Source: a virus
IMG/VR virus record: IMGVR_UViG_3300037104_000269
Span: 1-36,269 of that record
DNA: 36,269 nucleotides
Strand: one strand, 5' to 3'
How positions within the stretch are numbered: the first letter of the stretch is position 1; each line of letters starts with the position of its first letter. The notes under the pieces are model-generated. The model did no database searches and was not told where the DNA came from. It saw only the letters and a program-made list of their open reading frames with translations. Of the stretch, positions 1-8,400 are shown piece after piece. Position numbers and translations under genes: made by a program.

Positions 1-1
1 T

Positions 2-133
2 AATAACTTTACAACCAATAAAGTAACTATCAGAATTGAAGAAAGAATAGCACTCCCGATTTATAGGGATGAAGCTTTCGTTTACGGTGACTTTGATACT
101 GCCATTAAAGCAATTGATAAAGCTATTTCATAG
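2..133 (+). CDS. major capsid protein, 3' fragment
   Basis: This open frame runs in from the left edge and stops with TAG at 131-133. It encodes the last 43 residues of the HK97-type major capsid protein whose complete gene is at 34939-36195. Apart from one Val/Ile difference (codon at 80-82) the residues are identical. It is not a separate gene but the result of opening a circular genome inside this gene. The following terminator is also duplicated. Confidence 0.9.
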   Translation, partial: NNFTTNKVTIRIEERIALPIYRDEAFVYGDFDTAIKAIDKAIS

Positions 134-152
134 GTGATAGAATTATAAAATT

Positions 153-183
153 AAGCCGGGCTTTTAAGTTCGGCTTTTTTTTT
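153..183 (+). terminator. rho-independent terminator after capsid gene
   Basis: The arm at 153-161 pairs with 168-176 through nine pairs, two of them G-U, around a six-base loop, and is followed by a run of T to 183. It lies 19 bases after the capsid stop codon and would end the packaging/head transcript before the glycosyltransferase genes. The second copy is at 36215-36245. Confidence 0.85.
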
Positions 184-184
184 G

Positions 185-192
185 TAGTTTTA
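185..192 (+). promoter_or_regulatory. candidate -7 box (TAGTTTTA) for glycosyltransferase operon
   Basis: TAGTTTTA fits the Bacteroidetes -7 pattern TAnnTTTG with a final A. It begins right after the capsid terminator and ends 4 nt before ATG 197, so transcription would start at or next to the start codon. No clear -33 TTTG is seen at the right distance, so confidence is low. Confidence 0.35.
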
Positions 193-196
193 CTAT

Positions 197-841
197 ATGA
201 AGATATTCGTATTTATACCGGCTTTTAATGCAGAAAAAACACTTGAGAAAACATTATTATCATTATTAAATCAAACTTATCCAGTAACACCAATCGTTAT
301 AAATGACTACTCAACTGATAAAACTGCAATAATTGCACGTAAAATGGGAGTAGAAGTTATCGAGAATAAAAAGAATGTAGGTTGTTATAATTCAATCAAC
401 CATGGTTTATTTGTAAAAAAGGGAAAGTTTGATGCTTGGAGTATTCACGGTTCCGATGATGTAAGCACAATAAATAGGTTTGAGATACACAAAGAAGCAT
501 TCGACAAAGGTTATTTGTCATCAATCGCTAAATTTACCCGGATAAATTACGATAACCAGATACTTTCTAAACCAATACATTGTAGTTCAACAACTTGTTT
601 TAGTTCTAAAATATTTAATGAGTTGGGTTATTACGATAACACAAGATTTGGCGGCGATACAGAGTATTACCATCGGGTCCGTAAGTATATTGGCAATATC
701 GCAATTATAAATATAAACTTACTGATGGCGTATACTAATGAAAAAAATCTAACATCAACAGTTAGTAATGACAAGAGAAAAATTTACTGGGATAATTTTC
801 TTTTAGAAAATATAAAGCACAAAGAATGGATAAGGCAATAA
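197..841 (+). CDS. family 2 glycosyltransferase (GT-A fold)
   Basis: This 214-residue protein begins with the GT-A signature of family 2 glycosyltransferases: a beta strand MKIFVFIPAFN, then the nucleotide-binding NDYSTD at residues 36-41, and a DxD-like SDD at 86-88 that should bind the metal and nucleotide sugar. It probably transfers a sugar from a nucleotide-sugar donor. The acceptor is unknown; capsid or tail protein or host surface glycan are possible. It follows the capsid terminator and overlaps the next glycosyltransferase gene by 16 bp, so the pair is probably co-translated. At 214 residues it is a minimal catalytic domain with no membrane segment. Confidence 0.85.
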   Translation: MKIFVFIPAFNAEKTLEKTLLSLLNQTYPVTPIVINDYSTDKTAIIARKMGVEVIENKKNVGCYNSINHGLFVKKGKFDAWSIHGSDDVSTINRFEIHKEAFDKGYLSSIAKFTRINYDNQILSKPIHCSSTTCFSSKIFNELGYYDNTRFGGDTEYYHRVRKYIGNIAIININLLMAYTNEKNLTSTVSNDKRKIYWDNFLLENIKHKEWIRQ

Positions 842-1815
842 TTGGAATAGCGTCTTATGATAATAGGATAGAATCGCTACAAGCAACGGTTTTATCGTTA
901 ATCAATCAATGCGACGAGATGCATATTTATCTTAATGATTATTCACACGTTCCATTTTACCTGAATAATCCGAAAATTATCGTTTATCAAAGTGAAAAAG
1001 AAAGAGGTAACCTGGGTGATGTTGGCAAATTCTACGGATTAACAAAAATAAATAAACCATGCTACTATTTAACCTGTGACGATGATCTAACTTATGCTAA
1101 TAATTATGTAAGTAAAATTATAACAAAAATAGACTATTATAAAAAAGAGCAAGTTATTACAATGCATGGCCGTAATTTTAATTCATTTCCTGTAAAATCT
1201 TATTACCATGGTAAGGCTCGATCTTATGCATGTTTGCAACGTAATTCTATTGATATGCCAGTACAAGTCGGTGGTACAGGTGCAATGGGTTTCTGGTCGG
1301 ATCTTATTAAAATTAATATAGATTTCTTTCAATATATTAATATGTCGGATATTTATTTAGCAAAATATTGTAATAGTGAAAAAATATTAATAACTTGCAT
1401 AGCTCATAACCAAGGTATTATTATTCACAATAAAATTGATATGAATGATACAATTTATGCGAAATACGGAAGCAACGATGAAATTCAAACAAAATTAATC
1501 AACTCAATAAAATTTCAAACCATGACAAATTCTAACAAAGTATTTTACAAACTGCCAAACGGCTCAACTGGACAGGCTTCTGCCTATAGGTTTAATGCAT
1601 TAAAACGTATTATCTGGGCTGTTGAAATTACAGAAGATGAATATAACCGTATTAATGGCATATTATCTAAACCAACGCCAAAAGTAGAACCGGCAAAAAT
1701 AATTGCACCAAAAGTTATTGTAATTAACAAGGAACCAATCTTCCAGACAGAGCCACAACCAACGAAAAATAAAGAAGATATTAAAATAGTTGCCAAAAAA
1801 TCGGGCAAAAAATGA
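826..1815 (+). CDS. glycosyltransferase-like protein with Pro/Lys-rich tail
   Basis: The 329-residue product starts IIGIASYDNR, has NDYS at residues 37-40 and a clear DxD-type motif CDDD at 84-87, all typical of GT-A glycosyltransferases. The last roughly 45 residues, after about 284, are rich in Pro, Lys and Val and end KKSGKK, which suggests a flexible basic tail rather than catalytic sequence. It overlaps the upstream glycosyltransferase and shares an ATGA overlap with the downstream virion-type gene, so it is expressed with structural genes. Modification of virion proteins is a plausible inference; donor and acceptor sugars cannot be told from sequence. Confidence 0.75.
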   Translation: MDKAIIGIASYDNRIESLQATVLSLINQCDEMHIYLNDYSHVPFYLNNPKIIVYQSEKERGNLGDVGKFYGLTKINKPCYYLTCDDDLTYANNYVSKIITKIDYYKKEQVITMHGRNFNSFPVKSYYHGKARSYACLQRNSIDMPVQVGGTGAMGFWSDLIKINIDFFQYINMSDIYLAKYCNSEKILITCIAHNQGIIIHNKIDMNDTIYAKYGSNDEIQTKLINSIKFQTMTNSNKVFYKLPNGSTGQASAYRFNALKRIIWAVEITEDEYNRINGILSKPTPKVEPAKIIAPKVIVINKEPIFQTEPQPTKNKEDIKIVAKKSGKK

Positions 1816-2870
1816 TTTATGATATTAACATACTGAAAACTAATATCGCTGACGTTGTCGGCTGGCAAACTCCATTGTTATCGGATTATGATATTCTTGA
1901 TTCAGGCGTAACGGTTAGTGAGTCAGGTTTATATTTTGAAGATTTCCACCCTATTTGCCAAATTGACAATTTAAAAAACGTTGCTCCCGAACTCGATGAT
2001 AACGATTTTAGTACTTGGTTAGTCCGTGAACGGGAATCCGCAATCGCTAAAATGCTGATAACAACCTTTCAGGCATACAAACCACAGGTTAAGTCAATCA
2101 TCGCTTATTATAATATGTATGATTTGTCTGTAAATATTGATGATACCATTGGTAATACAGGCGCATGGGTAGGTTACAGATTTCAATTAACAGGCAATAA
2201 TACAAGATTAAAAATTAATCGAGTATTAGCCGATTTTGATGAAGACGACACAATAACGCTTCAATTATTTCATTCCAGCCAGAAAGCCGCAATTAAAACA
2301 TTTGATATTGACACTAATAAAAATGAAGAAATTAAGTTAGACCTTACGGATTGGAATTTAACGTATAATTTAACCAACTCAATCGGTGGTTACTGGTATA
2401 TTGGCTACAATCAGAATGCAATATCTTCACAAGCGATTGACCGGAACCAGAAGATTAAACATTTGCATCATGCTAAAATAAAATCAGTTATATCAGATAG
2501 TTACACTGGTTCAGATATTCCAACAGACTTACAAGATAGTCCATACACTCACGGTTTGAACTTTGAAATTATTGTAGAGAGCGATTTAACCCAGTTGTTC
2601 ATTGACAACAGATTAGATTTTGCAAATGCAATCGGTTATCAATTTGCTTACAATATGCTGGAAAAAGCCCTATATTCCAGCAGAACAAACGAGATTGAAA
2701 GGTTTAACAAACAACAGTTACTCATCGAGTTAAAGGGTACAGACGAGAATAAAAGTATTGGACTTGAATATAAATTGAACCAAGCAATAAAAGAGATTAA
2801 TTTCGATTTATCGGGTTTGGATAAAATAAATTTACCTGTAATAGATAAATTTCCTTTTATAGATTTGTAA
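1812..2870 (+). CDS. putative virion (connector/adaptor-region) protein
   Basis: I do not recognise a family in this 352-residue protein. It is rich in beta-prone stretches, such as AWVGYRFQLTG and DTITLQLFHSS around residues 118-160, and ends in a more helical segment with QFAYNMLEKAL and EIERFNKQQLL. The start overlaps the previous stop as ATGA. Its place between the capsid/glycosyltransferase block and the probable tail tube gene is where siphophages carry head-tail connector proteins. A structural role is inferred from position only. Confidence 0.5.
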   Translation: MIYDINILKTNIADVVGWQTPLLSDYDILDSGVTVSESGLYFEDFHPICQIDNLKNVAPELDDNDFSTWLVRERESAIAKMLITTFQAYKPQVKSIIAYYNMYDLSVNIDDTIGNTGAWVGYRFQLTGNNTRLKINRVLADFDEDDTITLQLFHSSQKAAIKTFDIDTNKNEEIKLDLTDWNLTYNLTNSIGGYWYIGYNQNAISSQAIDRNQKIKHLHHAKIKSVISDSYTGSDIPTDLQDSPYTHGLNFEIIVESDLTQLFIDNRLDFANAIGYQFAYNMLEKALYSSRTNEIERFNKQQLLIELKGTDENKSIGLEYKLNQAIKEINFDLSGLDKINLPVIDKFPFIDL

Positions 2871-2897
2871 TAATATGAAAAATTTTATTTAACTTTA
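2864..2897 (+). promoter_or_regulatory. candidate promoter for tail tube gene
   Basis: TTTG at 2864-2867 is followed after 22 nt by TAACTTTA at 2890-2897, close to the Bacteroidetes TTTG / TAnnTTTG pair though slightly long in spacing. The same TAACTTTA octamer also lies just upstream of ATG 18593 and ATG 20833. It would add transcription to the abundant tail protein gene, which has its own terminator at its 3' end. Confidence 0.4.
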
Positions 2898-2914
2898 CAA
2901 TAAAAATTAAAATT

Positions 2915-3547
2915 ATGGCATCACAAGACCTCTGCAATTGTCCTATCGGTTCGATAAATTCGATTCCGGCAACGGACTGTACCGAAACAATCGGCGTTAT
3001 CCGGAAAATGGCTATTTCCAGGGAAAAGAAATTCCAAGCCAAAACACCACCTGCCACACTGAATAAGTTGAAAGATTTAGCAGAATGGGCAACAACTCTT
3101 GGCGCAACAGATGAGGCAAAAACGGTCATTACTGATTTTATCGAAAATGTTGATATTGCCCCTGGTGATTTTAACACTGAAACAGTATCTCAGTTTGATG
3201 TTATCAACGGTAAAAAGCCCGCTAAAGTTACCGGTGTAATGATCGGAGCCAGCGCTGACACTATTGACGCAATGTTAAACATCGCCTGTGAAAAGAAATT
3301 ATTCGTTTACTTCATCAACGATTTGGGACAGATAATTCACACTTATGATACCGATGGAACAACTCCGTCAGGTTTTAGAATTATGCCAGGAAGTTTCGGA
3401 GTTCAGGACAAATCAGTAAACGGAAATTCATCAGATTCTGAAAAAAATATAATTCAGTTTGAAATCGAGCGAGGATGGTCGGCAAATACAGTCATTACTA
3501 CTCCATCTTTTGACGCACTTTCAGACTTAGTAAACACTGTCTCTTAG
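2915..3547 (+). CDS. probable major tail (tube) protein
   Basis: The 210-residue product has no membrane segment and an alternating beta pattern: KPAKVTGVMIGASADT, then KLFVYFINDLGQIIHTYD, then GFRIMPGSFGVQDK, ending in IIQFEIERGWSANTVITTP. This resembles tail tube proteins, and its place upstream of small completion genes and the tape measure gene fits. A candidate promoter precedes it and a strong terminator follows directly, which suits a very abundant virion protein. The N-terminal DLCNCPIG with paired Cys is unusual. The assignment relies mainly on position and length; a second connector protein is the alternative. Confidence 0.6.
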   Translation: MASQDLCNCPIGSINSIPATDCTETIGVIRKMAISREKKFQAKTPPATLNKLKDLAEWATTLGATDEAKTVITDFIENVDIAPGDFNTETVSQFDVINGKKPAKVTGVMIGASADTIDAMLNIACEKKLFVYFINDLGQIIHTYDTDGTTPSGFRIMPGSFGVQDKSVNGNSSDSEKNIIQFEIERGWSANTVITTPSFDALSDLVNTVS

Positions 3548-3575
3548 TTAGTTGTTCATTTGATTTAATATTTGG

Positions 3576-3601
3576 AAGGGGGTGGATAGCCCCCTTTTTT
3601 T
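3576..3601 (+). terminator. rho-independent terminator abutting the next start codon
   Basis: AAGGGGG at 3576-3582 pairs with CCCCCTT at 3590-3596 around a seven-base loop, followed by T to 3601. It sits 28 bases after the tail protein stop, and its T run touches ATG 3602. It should strongly reduce transcription into the minor tail genes and could mask the next start codon region when folded. Confidence 0.9.
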
Positions 3602-4048
3602 ATGGAACTCGATAAGAAAATATTGAAAATAATCCAGTTAAAAAACAATTTGAACAAACTGTACAGGAGAATAATTGAGCAAAACAAGGATAGTTGGGAA
3701 ATGATGCTTGCTAATGATCAGATGTATGAACAAGGTATTGACGGCAATGAAAATAAGATAGGAGAGGGATTTTACAGTAAAAAAACCCTGAAGATAAAAC
3801 AGGAAAAAGGGCAAAGAACCGACCATATAACGTTAAGAGACACGGAAAAGTTTCATAATTCGATCTCATTACAATTAGATAATAGTGGAATTACAACTAT
3901 AGCGCCCGGAGCTGAAAAAGACGATGGTAACTTAATGGACATATACGGGGAGGATATAATTAAGCTAACGGATAAAAACAAAGACAAATTAATTGAAAAT
4001 ATATACATTCCATCATTAACACAAATAATTAAAAATGAATATCTTTGA
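3602..4048 (+). CDS. putative neck/tail completion protein
   Basis: This 148-residue protein starts with a helix (about 1-40) and then has GEGFYSKKTLKIKQEKG and TLRDTEKFHNSISLQL, a layout reminiscent of small gp10-like or tail completion proteins that cap the head-tail junction. I cannot name the family with certainty. The start codon lies directly after the terminator T run with no Shine-Dalgarno sequence. It overlaps the next small gene by 14 bp. A minor structural role is inferred from neighbours. Confidence 0.5.
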   Translation: MELDKKILKIIQLKNNLNKLYRRIIEQNKDSWEMMLANDQMYEQGIDGNENKIGEGFYSKKTLKIKQEKGQRTDHITLRDTEKFHNSISLQLDNSGITTIAPGAEKDDGNLMDIYGEDIIKLTDKNKDKLIENIYIPSLTQIIKNEYL

Positions 4049-4238
4049 GTATATCGAACAACTGAAATCTGATGCTAATGTACAATTCTTTGAAAGTTGC
4101 GAAGAGGAGTTATATATTTTAAACGTAAAGAAAAACAATAAACAAATAGTTGATTATAAGATAATTAAATGCAAGTGTGAAAATTGCTACAGAACGAAAA
4201 GAAGATACTATCAAATCCTTAAAAATAAAATGTCATGA
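4035..4238 (+). CDS. small hypothetical protein with Cys cluster
   Basis: This 67-residue protein begins MNIFEYIEQL and carries CKCENCYRTKRRYY near its C-terminus, a compact cluster of three Cys plus basic residues that could bind metal or nucleic acid. It overlaps both neighbours (14 bp upstream, 4 bp downstream), which supports a real, translationally coupled gene. I do not recognise a family. Confidence 0.55.
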   Translation: MNIFEYIEQLKSDANVQFFESCEEELYILNVKKNNKQIVDYKIIKCKCENCYRTKRRYYQILKNKMS

Positions 4239-4789
4239 GTTACTTAAACCCTTCTGAACTAAACATCACTAATGCCAAAGGCTTAGACCTTGCTATACAA
4301 AGATTGCAAATACCATTACAAGCAATAATCTGGCTCGAAAAGGTATTTGAGCGGGCCCGGAAAAACAAGGATTCAAAAGGTAATGACTTCCCGGAAGTTT
4401 GGCAGGGAAAAGGATTAGACTACTACAATTGTTTTCCAAATGATAATTTACAGGCATATTCGTTTTTTTATGCCAAAAATGATGAGAATATAGGCACATT
4501 AACCACGTCATTTGGGGCATTTAGCAGAAATATAGATTTAATAATTTTCGGTAACCTGAATAAAATAGATAGTTCGAAGGATTATATTTTCACTGAAATA
4601 TTAAAAGTTGATATTATTTCGGTACTTGCACTTAAAATGAATACTAATTCAGTGGTTACTAATTATATAGATACAATCGAGGGTGCATTTTCTGATTTCT
4701 CAAAAGATTACATTAAACCTCAATTTATGAACAAAAAATATTTCGCAATGAAGTTTTCGATTACTTTGCAGTACACAAACGATTGTTAA
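4235..4789 (+). CDS. putative tail terminator/completion protein
   Basis: The 184-residue product begins MSYLNPSELNITNAKG and has alternating strand and helix segments, with a beta-like C-terminus KYFAMKFSITLQYTNDC typical of tail terminator proteins that end in an edge strand. It is the last + strand gene before the reverse-strand frameshift gene and the tape measure gene, the usual place for a tail terminator. Its last 29 bp overlap the 3' end of the convergent reverse gene. Function is inferred from position. Confidence 0.45.
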   Translation: MSYLNPSELNITNAKGLDLAIQRLQIPLQAIIWLEKVFERARKNKDSKGNDFPEVWQGKGLDYYNCFPNDNLQAYSFFYAKNDENIGTLTTSFGAFSRNIDLIIFGNLNKIDSSKDYIFTEILKVDIISVLALKMNTNSVVTNYIDTIEGAFSDFSKDYIKPQFMNKKYFAMKFSITLQYTNDC

Positions 4790-5461
4790 GGAGTGAATAA
4801 AACTCAAATGTTGTTGATTCTTTTACGTCACGCCCAAAGTCTTTTTGCAAGGCCACACAATAAGAGTAAAACATATTTATAATTTTCTCTTGATCTTTAC
4901 CCTGTATAAAATCAAATGATTTTTTGTTTTTTGCTAAATACCTGTCAATATCATCCGTGTTTATTTCGACACCAAGTATTTTATCGTACTCAGCTATTAT
5001 CTTTTTCTTAAGTTGTTGATTGTAGTTTAGTTGTGATGAATCGGAAAAAAGTTTAGGGAAATATCGGCTTAACTCCTCATTGTAAATTGATAAGTGTTTT
5101 ATTATTTCTATTTGTATTTGCTTTTCCGTAACGCCATTTTTGGAAAGCTCCAGTAAAATAGCATCCTCATCGCTTTTTTTTTTAATGACTTGATCAAATC
5201 CAGAAATAAATAATGGATAGGGTTGTTCCCTGTTTGAATATTGTTGAATAATATCCGTGTATTATTGATTTCGTTTAGCAGTTTATTTTTCTCGCCGGCA
5301 TTGGCGTAAACTATCATATCCTTAAAATGCTTGTCAAAATCAGTGATATTTGAGCCTATTCCGGCATTAATAAGCCACATTTTCTGTATTTTAATGAAAT
5401 TGATCGCTGGTAATTCATAGATTGAATTATAAAACTCGACCACGTTTCCTTTTATTTTCAT
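4761..5461 (-). CDS. tail assembly chaperone-like frameshift fusion on the minus strand
   Basis: Starting at ATG 5461 on the minus strand, the zero frame reads 95 codons to an A10 run (5183-5174). A -1 shift within that run opens a further frame with no stop for more than 130 codons, ending at TAA 4763-4761 and giving about 233 residues. The second frame has no ATG near the junction, so it depends on the shift. Its sequence is protein-like and ends STTFEFYSLLNNRL, like the end of T-type tail chaperones. A gene pair joined by -1 frameshifting next to the tape measure gene is the tail chaperone (lambda G/GT) arrangement. Here the orientation is inverted relative to all other genes. Alternatives are a moron or a homopolymer sequencing error in a single 233-residue gene. 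Confidence 0.65.
5108..5461 (-). CDS. zero-frame short product of the frameshift gene
   Basis: Without frameshifting, translation from ATG 5461 continues to a stop at 5110-5108 and makes 117 residues. The first 95 are shared with the fusion: MKIKGNVVEFYNSIYELPAI, then helical KMWLINAGIGSNITDFDKHF. The last about 21 (AMRMLFYWSFPKMALRKSKYK) look like random out-of-frame sequence. In lambda-type systems the short protein is the more abundant G-like chaperone. The start is 36 bp from the divergent tape measure start. A role in tail assembly is inferred from architecture and place, not from a recognised family. Confidence 0.6.
   Translation of the reverse strand: MKIKGNVVEFYNSIYELPAINFIKIQKMWLINAGIGSNITDFDKHFKDMIVYANAGEKNKLLNEINNTRILFNNIQTGNNPIHYLFLDLIKSLKKKAMRMLFYWSFPKMALRKSKYK
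5174..5183 (-). promoter_or_regulatory. slippery A10 run for -1 frameshift
   Basis: On the minus strand the zero frame reads TTA AAA AAA AAA GCG. The A AAA AAA heptamer fits the X XXY YYZ rule for -1 ribosomal slippage, and a ten-base A run can also cause polymerase slippage. The shift joins two open, protein-like frames. A sequencing or assembly error in the homopolymer would give the same picture. Confidence 0.6.
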
Positions 5462-5472
5462 TTTAAAAATGT

Positions 5473-5480
5473 TATATTTG
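5473..5480 (+). promoter_or_regulatory. -7 box (TATATTTG) for tape measure gene
   Basis: TATATTTG matches the Bacteroidetes -7 consensus TAnnTTTG exactly and ends 17 nt before ATG 5498, in the 36-bp gap between divergent genes. No good -33 box is visible. A + strand promoter is needed here because the gene upstream runs the other way, unless read-through crosses that gene as antisense RNA. Confidence 0.45.
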
Positions 5481-5497
5481 TTATTAAAGATACAAAA

Positions 5498-8400
5498 ATG
5501 CGCTCAGAATACAAAGATTTTTTCTCAGAAAACATAGAAACGGGTGTTGATGCGCTCATAGGAAAATTAAAACAACTTGAAACACAGCATATTAACACGG
5601 CAAAAGCTGGTAAGGCAATTGCAAGCGGTACAAGTGTATCAGATACCGCTGGACTTGAAAAGCAAATAGATCAGACTCAAAAGTTATCTACCGAAATTAA
5701 GAACTTACAAGACCAGATTGTAAAGTTACAAACAGCAAAAGAAAACTCAAAAAAGGCTACTATAGAAGAGCAGGAAGCCAGAAAGCAAGAGATAGCCAAC
5801 TCTCGATTAATTGCTAAATTAAATATAACAGAAGAGGGAAGCCGTGCCAGACTCGTTGCAACGGTTAACGGGTTAACCAACGAGTTGAATCACTTAGGTA
5901 ATGCCAATACAACGAACGCAAATAAAGCAGCATCCCTACGAAAAGAAATAGAAAGTACACAGAAACAAGTCGACAAAATGGGTACCTCAATGCAAAAAGG
6001 AAAATCTCACGTGGGGGAATATACACAAGGGATTAAAGATGCTATTACTCAGAATGTTCCTTTTGCCGGCAGTATTATGAATATAGCCGGAAAATTTACC
6101 TCGCTTGCTGGTGGTGGTATTGCCTTAGCCGTTGGAGCGTTGGCAACATTTGCAGAGGGTATTAAATTAAATGAGGAGTTATCAGAAAAATTAGGTTCGT
6201 ATGTTTCGTATATGAACGGTTTGTGGCAATCTTTAGCTTTAAACCTTACAGGGGTTTCGAGCAATATGTTTGAAGTTGCGGCAGCATTTAGAGAGGCTCA
6301 CATGGCTGAGAAAGACTTAATTTATACACAATCCGGACATCTCGTCTTACTGGCACAATTAGAAGAAGCGGCTGCCAAGTCAAGACTCGAATCGTATGCG
6401 GAAGATAAAGGATATACGGATAAGCGTTCGGCATTGGCTGACTATATGAAAGATTTAGAGAAGATAAAAAATATAAAAGTAACCGATGCGGAAAAACAAG
6501 CAGAAATAAACGAATTAAATTTAACCGCTTACGGTATAGATGAAAATACAAGTGCTCAATTAAGATCTGGTTTACAGGTTTGGAGCGAAACCGATATTAA
6601 GAAAATTAAAGGACTTGACAAATTAATTGAAAAATACAAAGATTTACAAGGAACTATTTCAGGAATTAGTTTAGGGGAGGCAGCTCATGTTAGCGGTATG
6701 GGAAATATTTTTGAAAATGCGCAAAATTATGCACAACAAAATGATTTAATTGATATTTCTGGAAATACAAAATTAAAAAAAGTAACTGATGATAAATTCA
6801 AAATATTACAACAGGGTTACGCAAATATATTTCAATTAAATGCTGATTTTAATAGTTCGCTAAAAAGAGTATATAAACAAGATCAAACATTGGCGGCTTC
6901 GCAAGATAAATATAAAATCGATACCGAGGCCGAAAACCAAAAGAACCTGAATAATCTAATTAAAGACGCACGGACAAAAGATTTAGCAATTGAATCGGCA
7001 GAAAATAAAAAACTAATTGCCGAAAAGAAAAAACAAAATTTATTAAACGGTGATTTGGCAACAACAGATTTGAATTTAATCGAAAAGAATTACTATCAGA
7101 AAAAAGCTGAAATAAATTATAAATACAATAAACTTGAATTTGATTTAACACAAAAAACTGAAAAATCAAAATTTGAGGTTATAAAACATTCTGACGAAGA
7201 AATTGCAGAACTTACTTTACAACAATGGCAGGCTAAATTAGCTTTCGATGAAGCGCATCCGGATCCATCACTAACGATAAAGAAACGTAAAGAAGTATTA
7301 GATGCCGATAAAACGGAAATATTAAAAGCCACCAACGATTTAAACCAATTGAAATTTGATGCATCACAACAATTTAATAAGGCAGTTTTTGAGGAAACAA
7401 AAAAGAATAAAATCCAGCAATTAAACGAAGAAATAATTGTTATCAATCAAGAAATTGACTATCAGCAAAAACAGTTAGGGAAAGAATCAGCGGAATATAA
7501 AAAATATTTAGAACTTAAAAATGCTTTAATTATCAAATATCAAAATGAAATGATTGATATTCAAAGAGAAGCAGAAATACAACTCGAAAAATCCAATGAA
7601 GAACGATTGGAAATGGATTTAGAAGTAACGGCCAAAACACAGGCACAGAAAGATGCTATTAAACGAAAAGGCCTTGAAAACGATATAAGAATGGCTCAAA
7701 TTAATTATGATTACGAACTGACTAATAATGCAGCCACAACGGAAGAAAAACAAATAGCCGCTAATAATTTACAGATTGCAAAAGATAAATTATTGATTTG
7801 GGATAAAACTGAACAGGAAAAAGCTAACAAAGAATTAACGGATGCCGCAATACAGGCAACAGAATACATAGTATCTCAGGCGCAGGAAGCAACTAAAAAG
7901 AAAATGGCTTTACTCGATATGGAATACGAGGCAAGCAAACAGCATGAAGATACTTTGAGGGCGTTGGCGGCATCACGTACAGAAGGCGCACTCGACAACC
8001 TGGCATTTGAGCAAAAACGCCAAGCGGAAATCCAGAAAGAAAAAATAAAGCTATTAAAAGAAGAACTACACTGGCAAGAGCTTATCTCAACGGTTAAAAT
8101 TGCTGATAAACTTACAAGTAGCGATAAAGGTGGCGCAGGTAATTTGTCCGACCTGTTAAGTTCGATTAAAGGGTTTGAGACAGGCGGTTTGGTGGAAGGT
8201 GGCGAGCAACTTATTAGGATTAATGAAGTTGGAAAAGAATTTGTAACAAATGCAGCCGCAACAGCTAAGTATAAACCAGTTCTTCAAGATATAAATATGA
8301 TGCAGTTTAACCCGATGAATTATTTACCGCTGGCTAAACCCGTAAATGATGATTCAGGTATAATAAATAAACTTGAAGGTATCGAAAATGCAATAAAAAA

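Larger units (their letters stand above)
1..207. repeat. terminal redundancy, left copy
   Basis: These 207 bases recur at 36063-36269, the right end of the window. The only difference I see is G at 80 against A at 36142, which changes a Val codon to Ile in the capsid protein. The simplest reading is that the contig is circular, about 36,062 bp, with an overlap at its ends. A true short direct terminal repeat is possible but less likely, because the cut falls inside the capsid gene, and the mismatch suggests a mixed population. Confidence 0.9.

Noticed and set aside
2857-3177. 106-codon minus-strand frame opposite the tail protein gene
   Set aside because: It mirrors the codon pattern of the + gene, has no promoter, and the + gene is well supported by promoter, terminator and context.
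7117-7446. 109-codon minus-strand frame inside the tape measure gene
   Set aside because: Ser/Phe-rich antisense shadow of Lys/Glu-rich coiled-coil codons.
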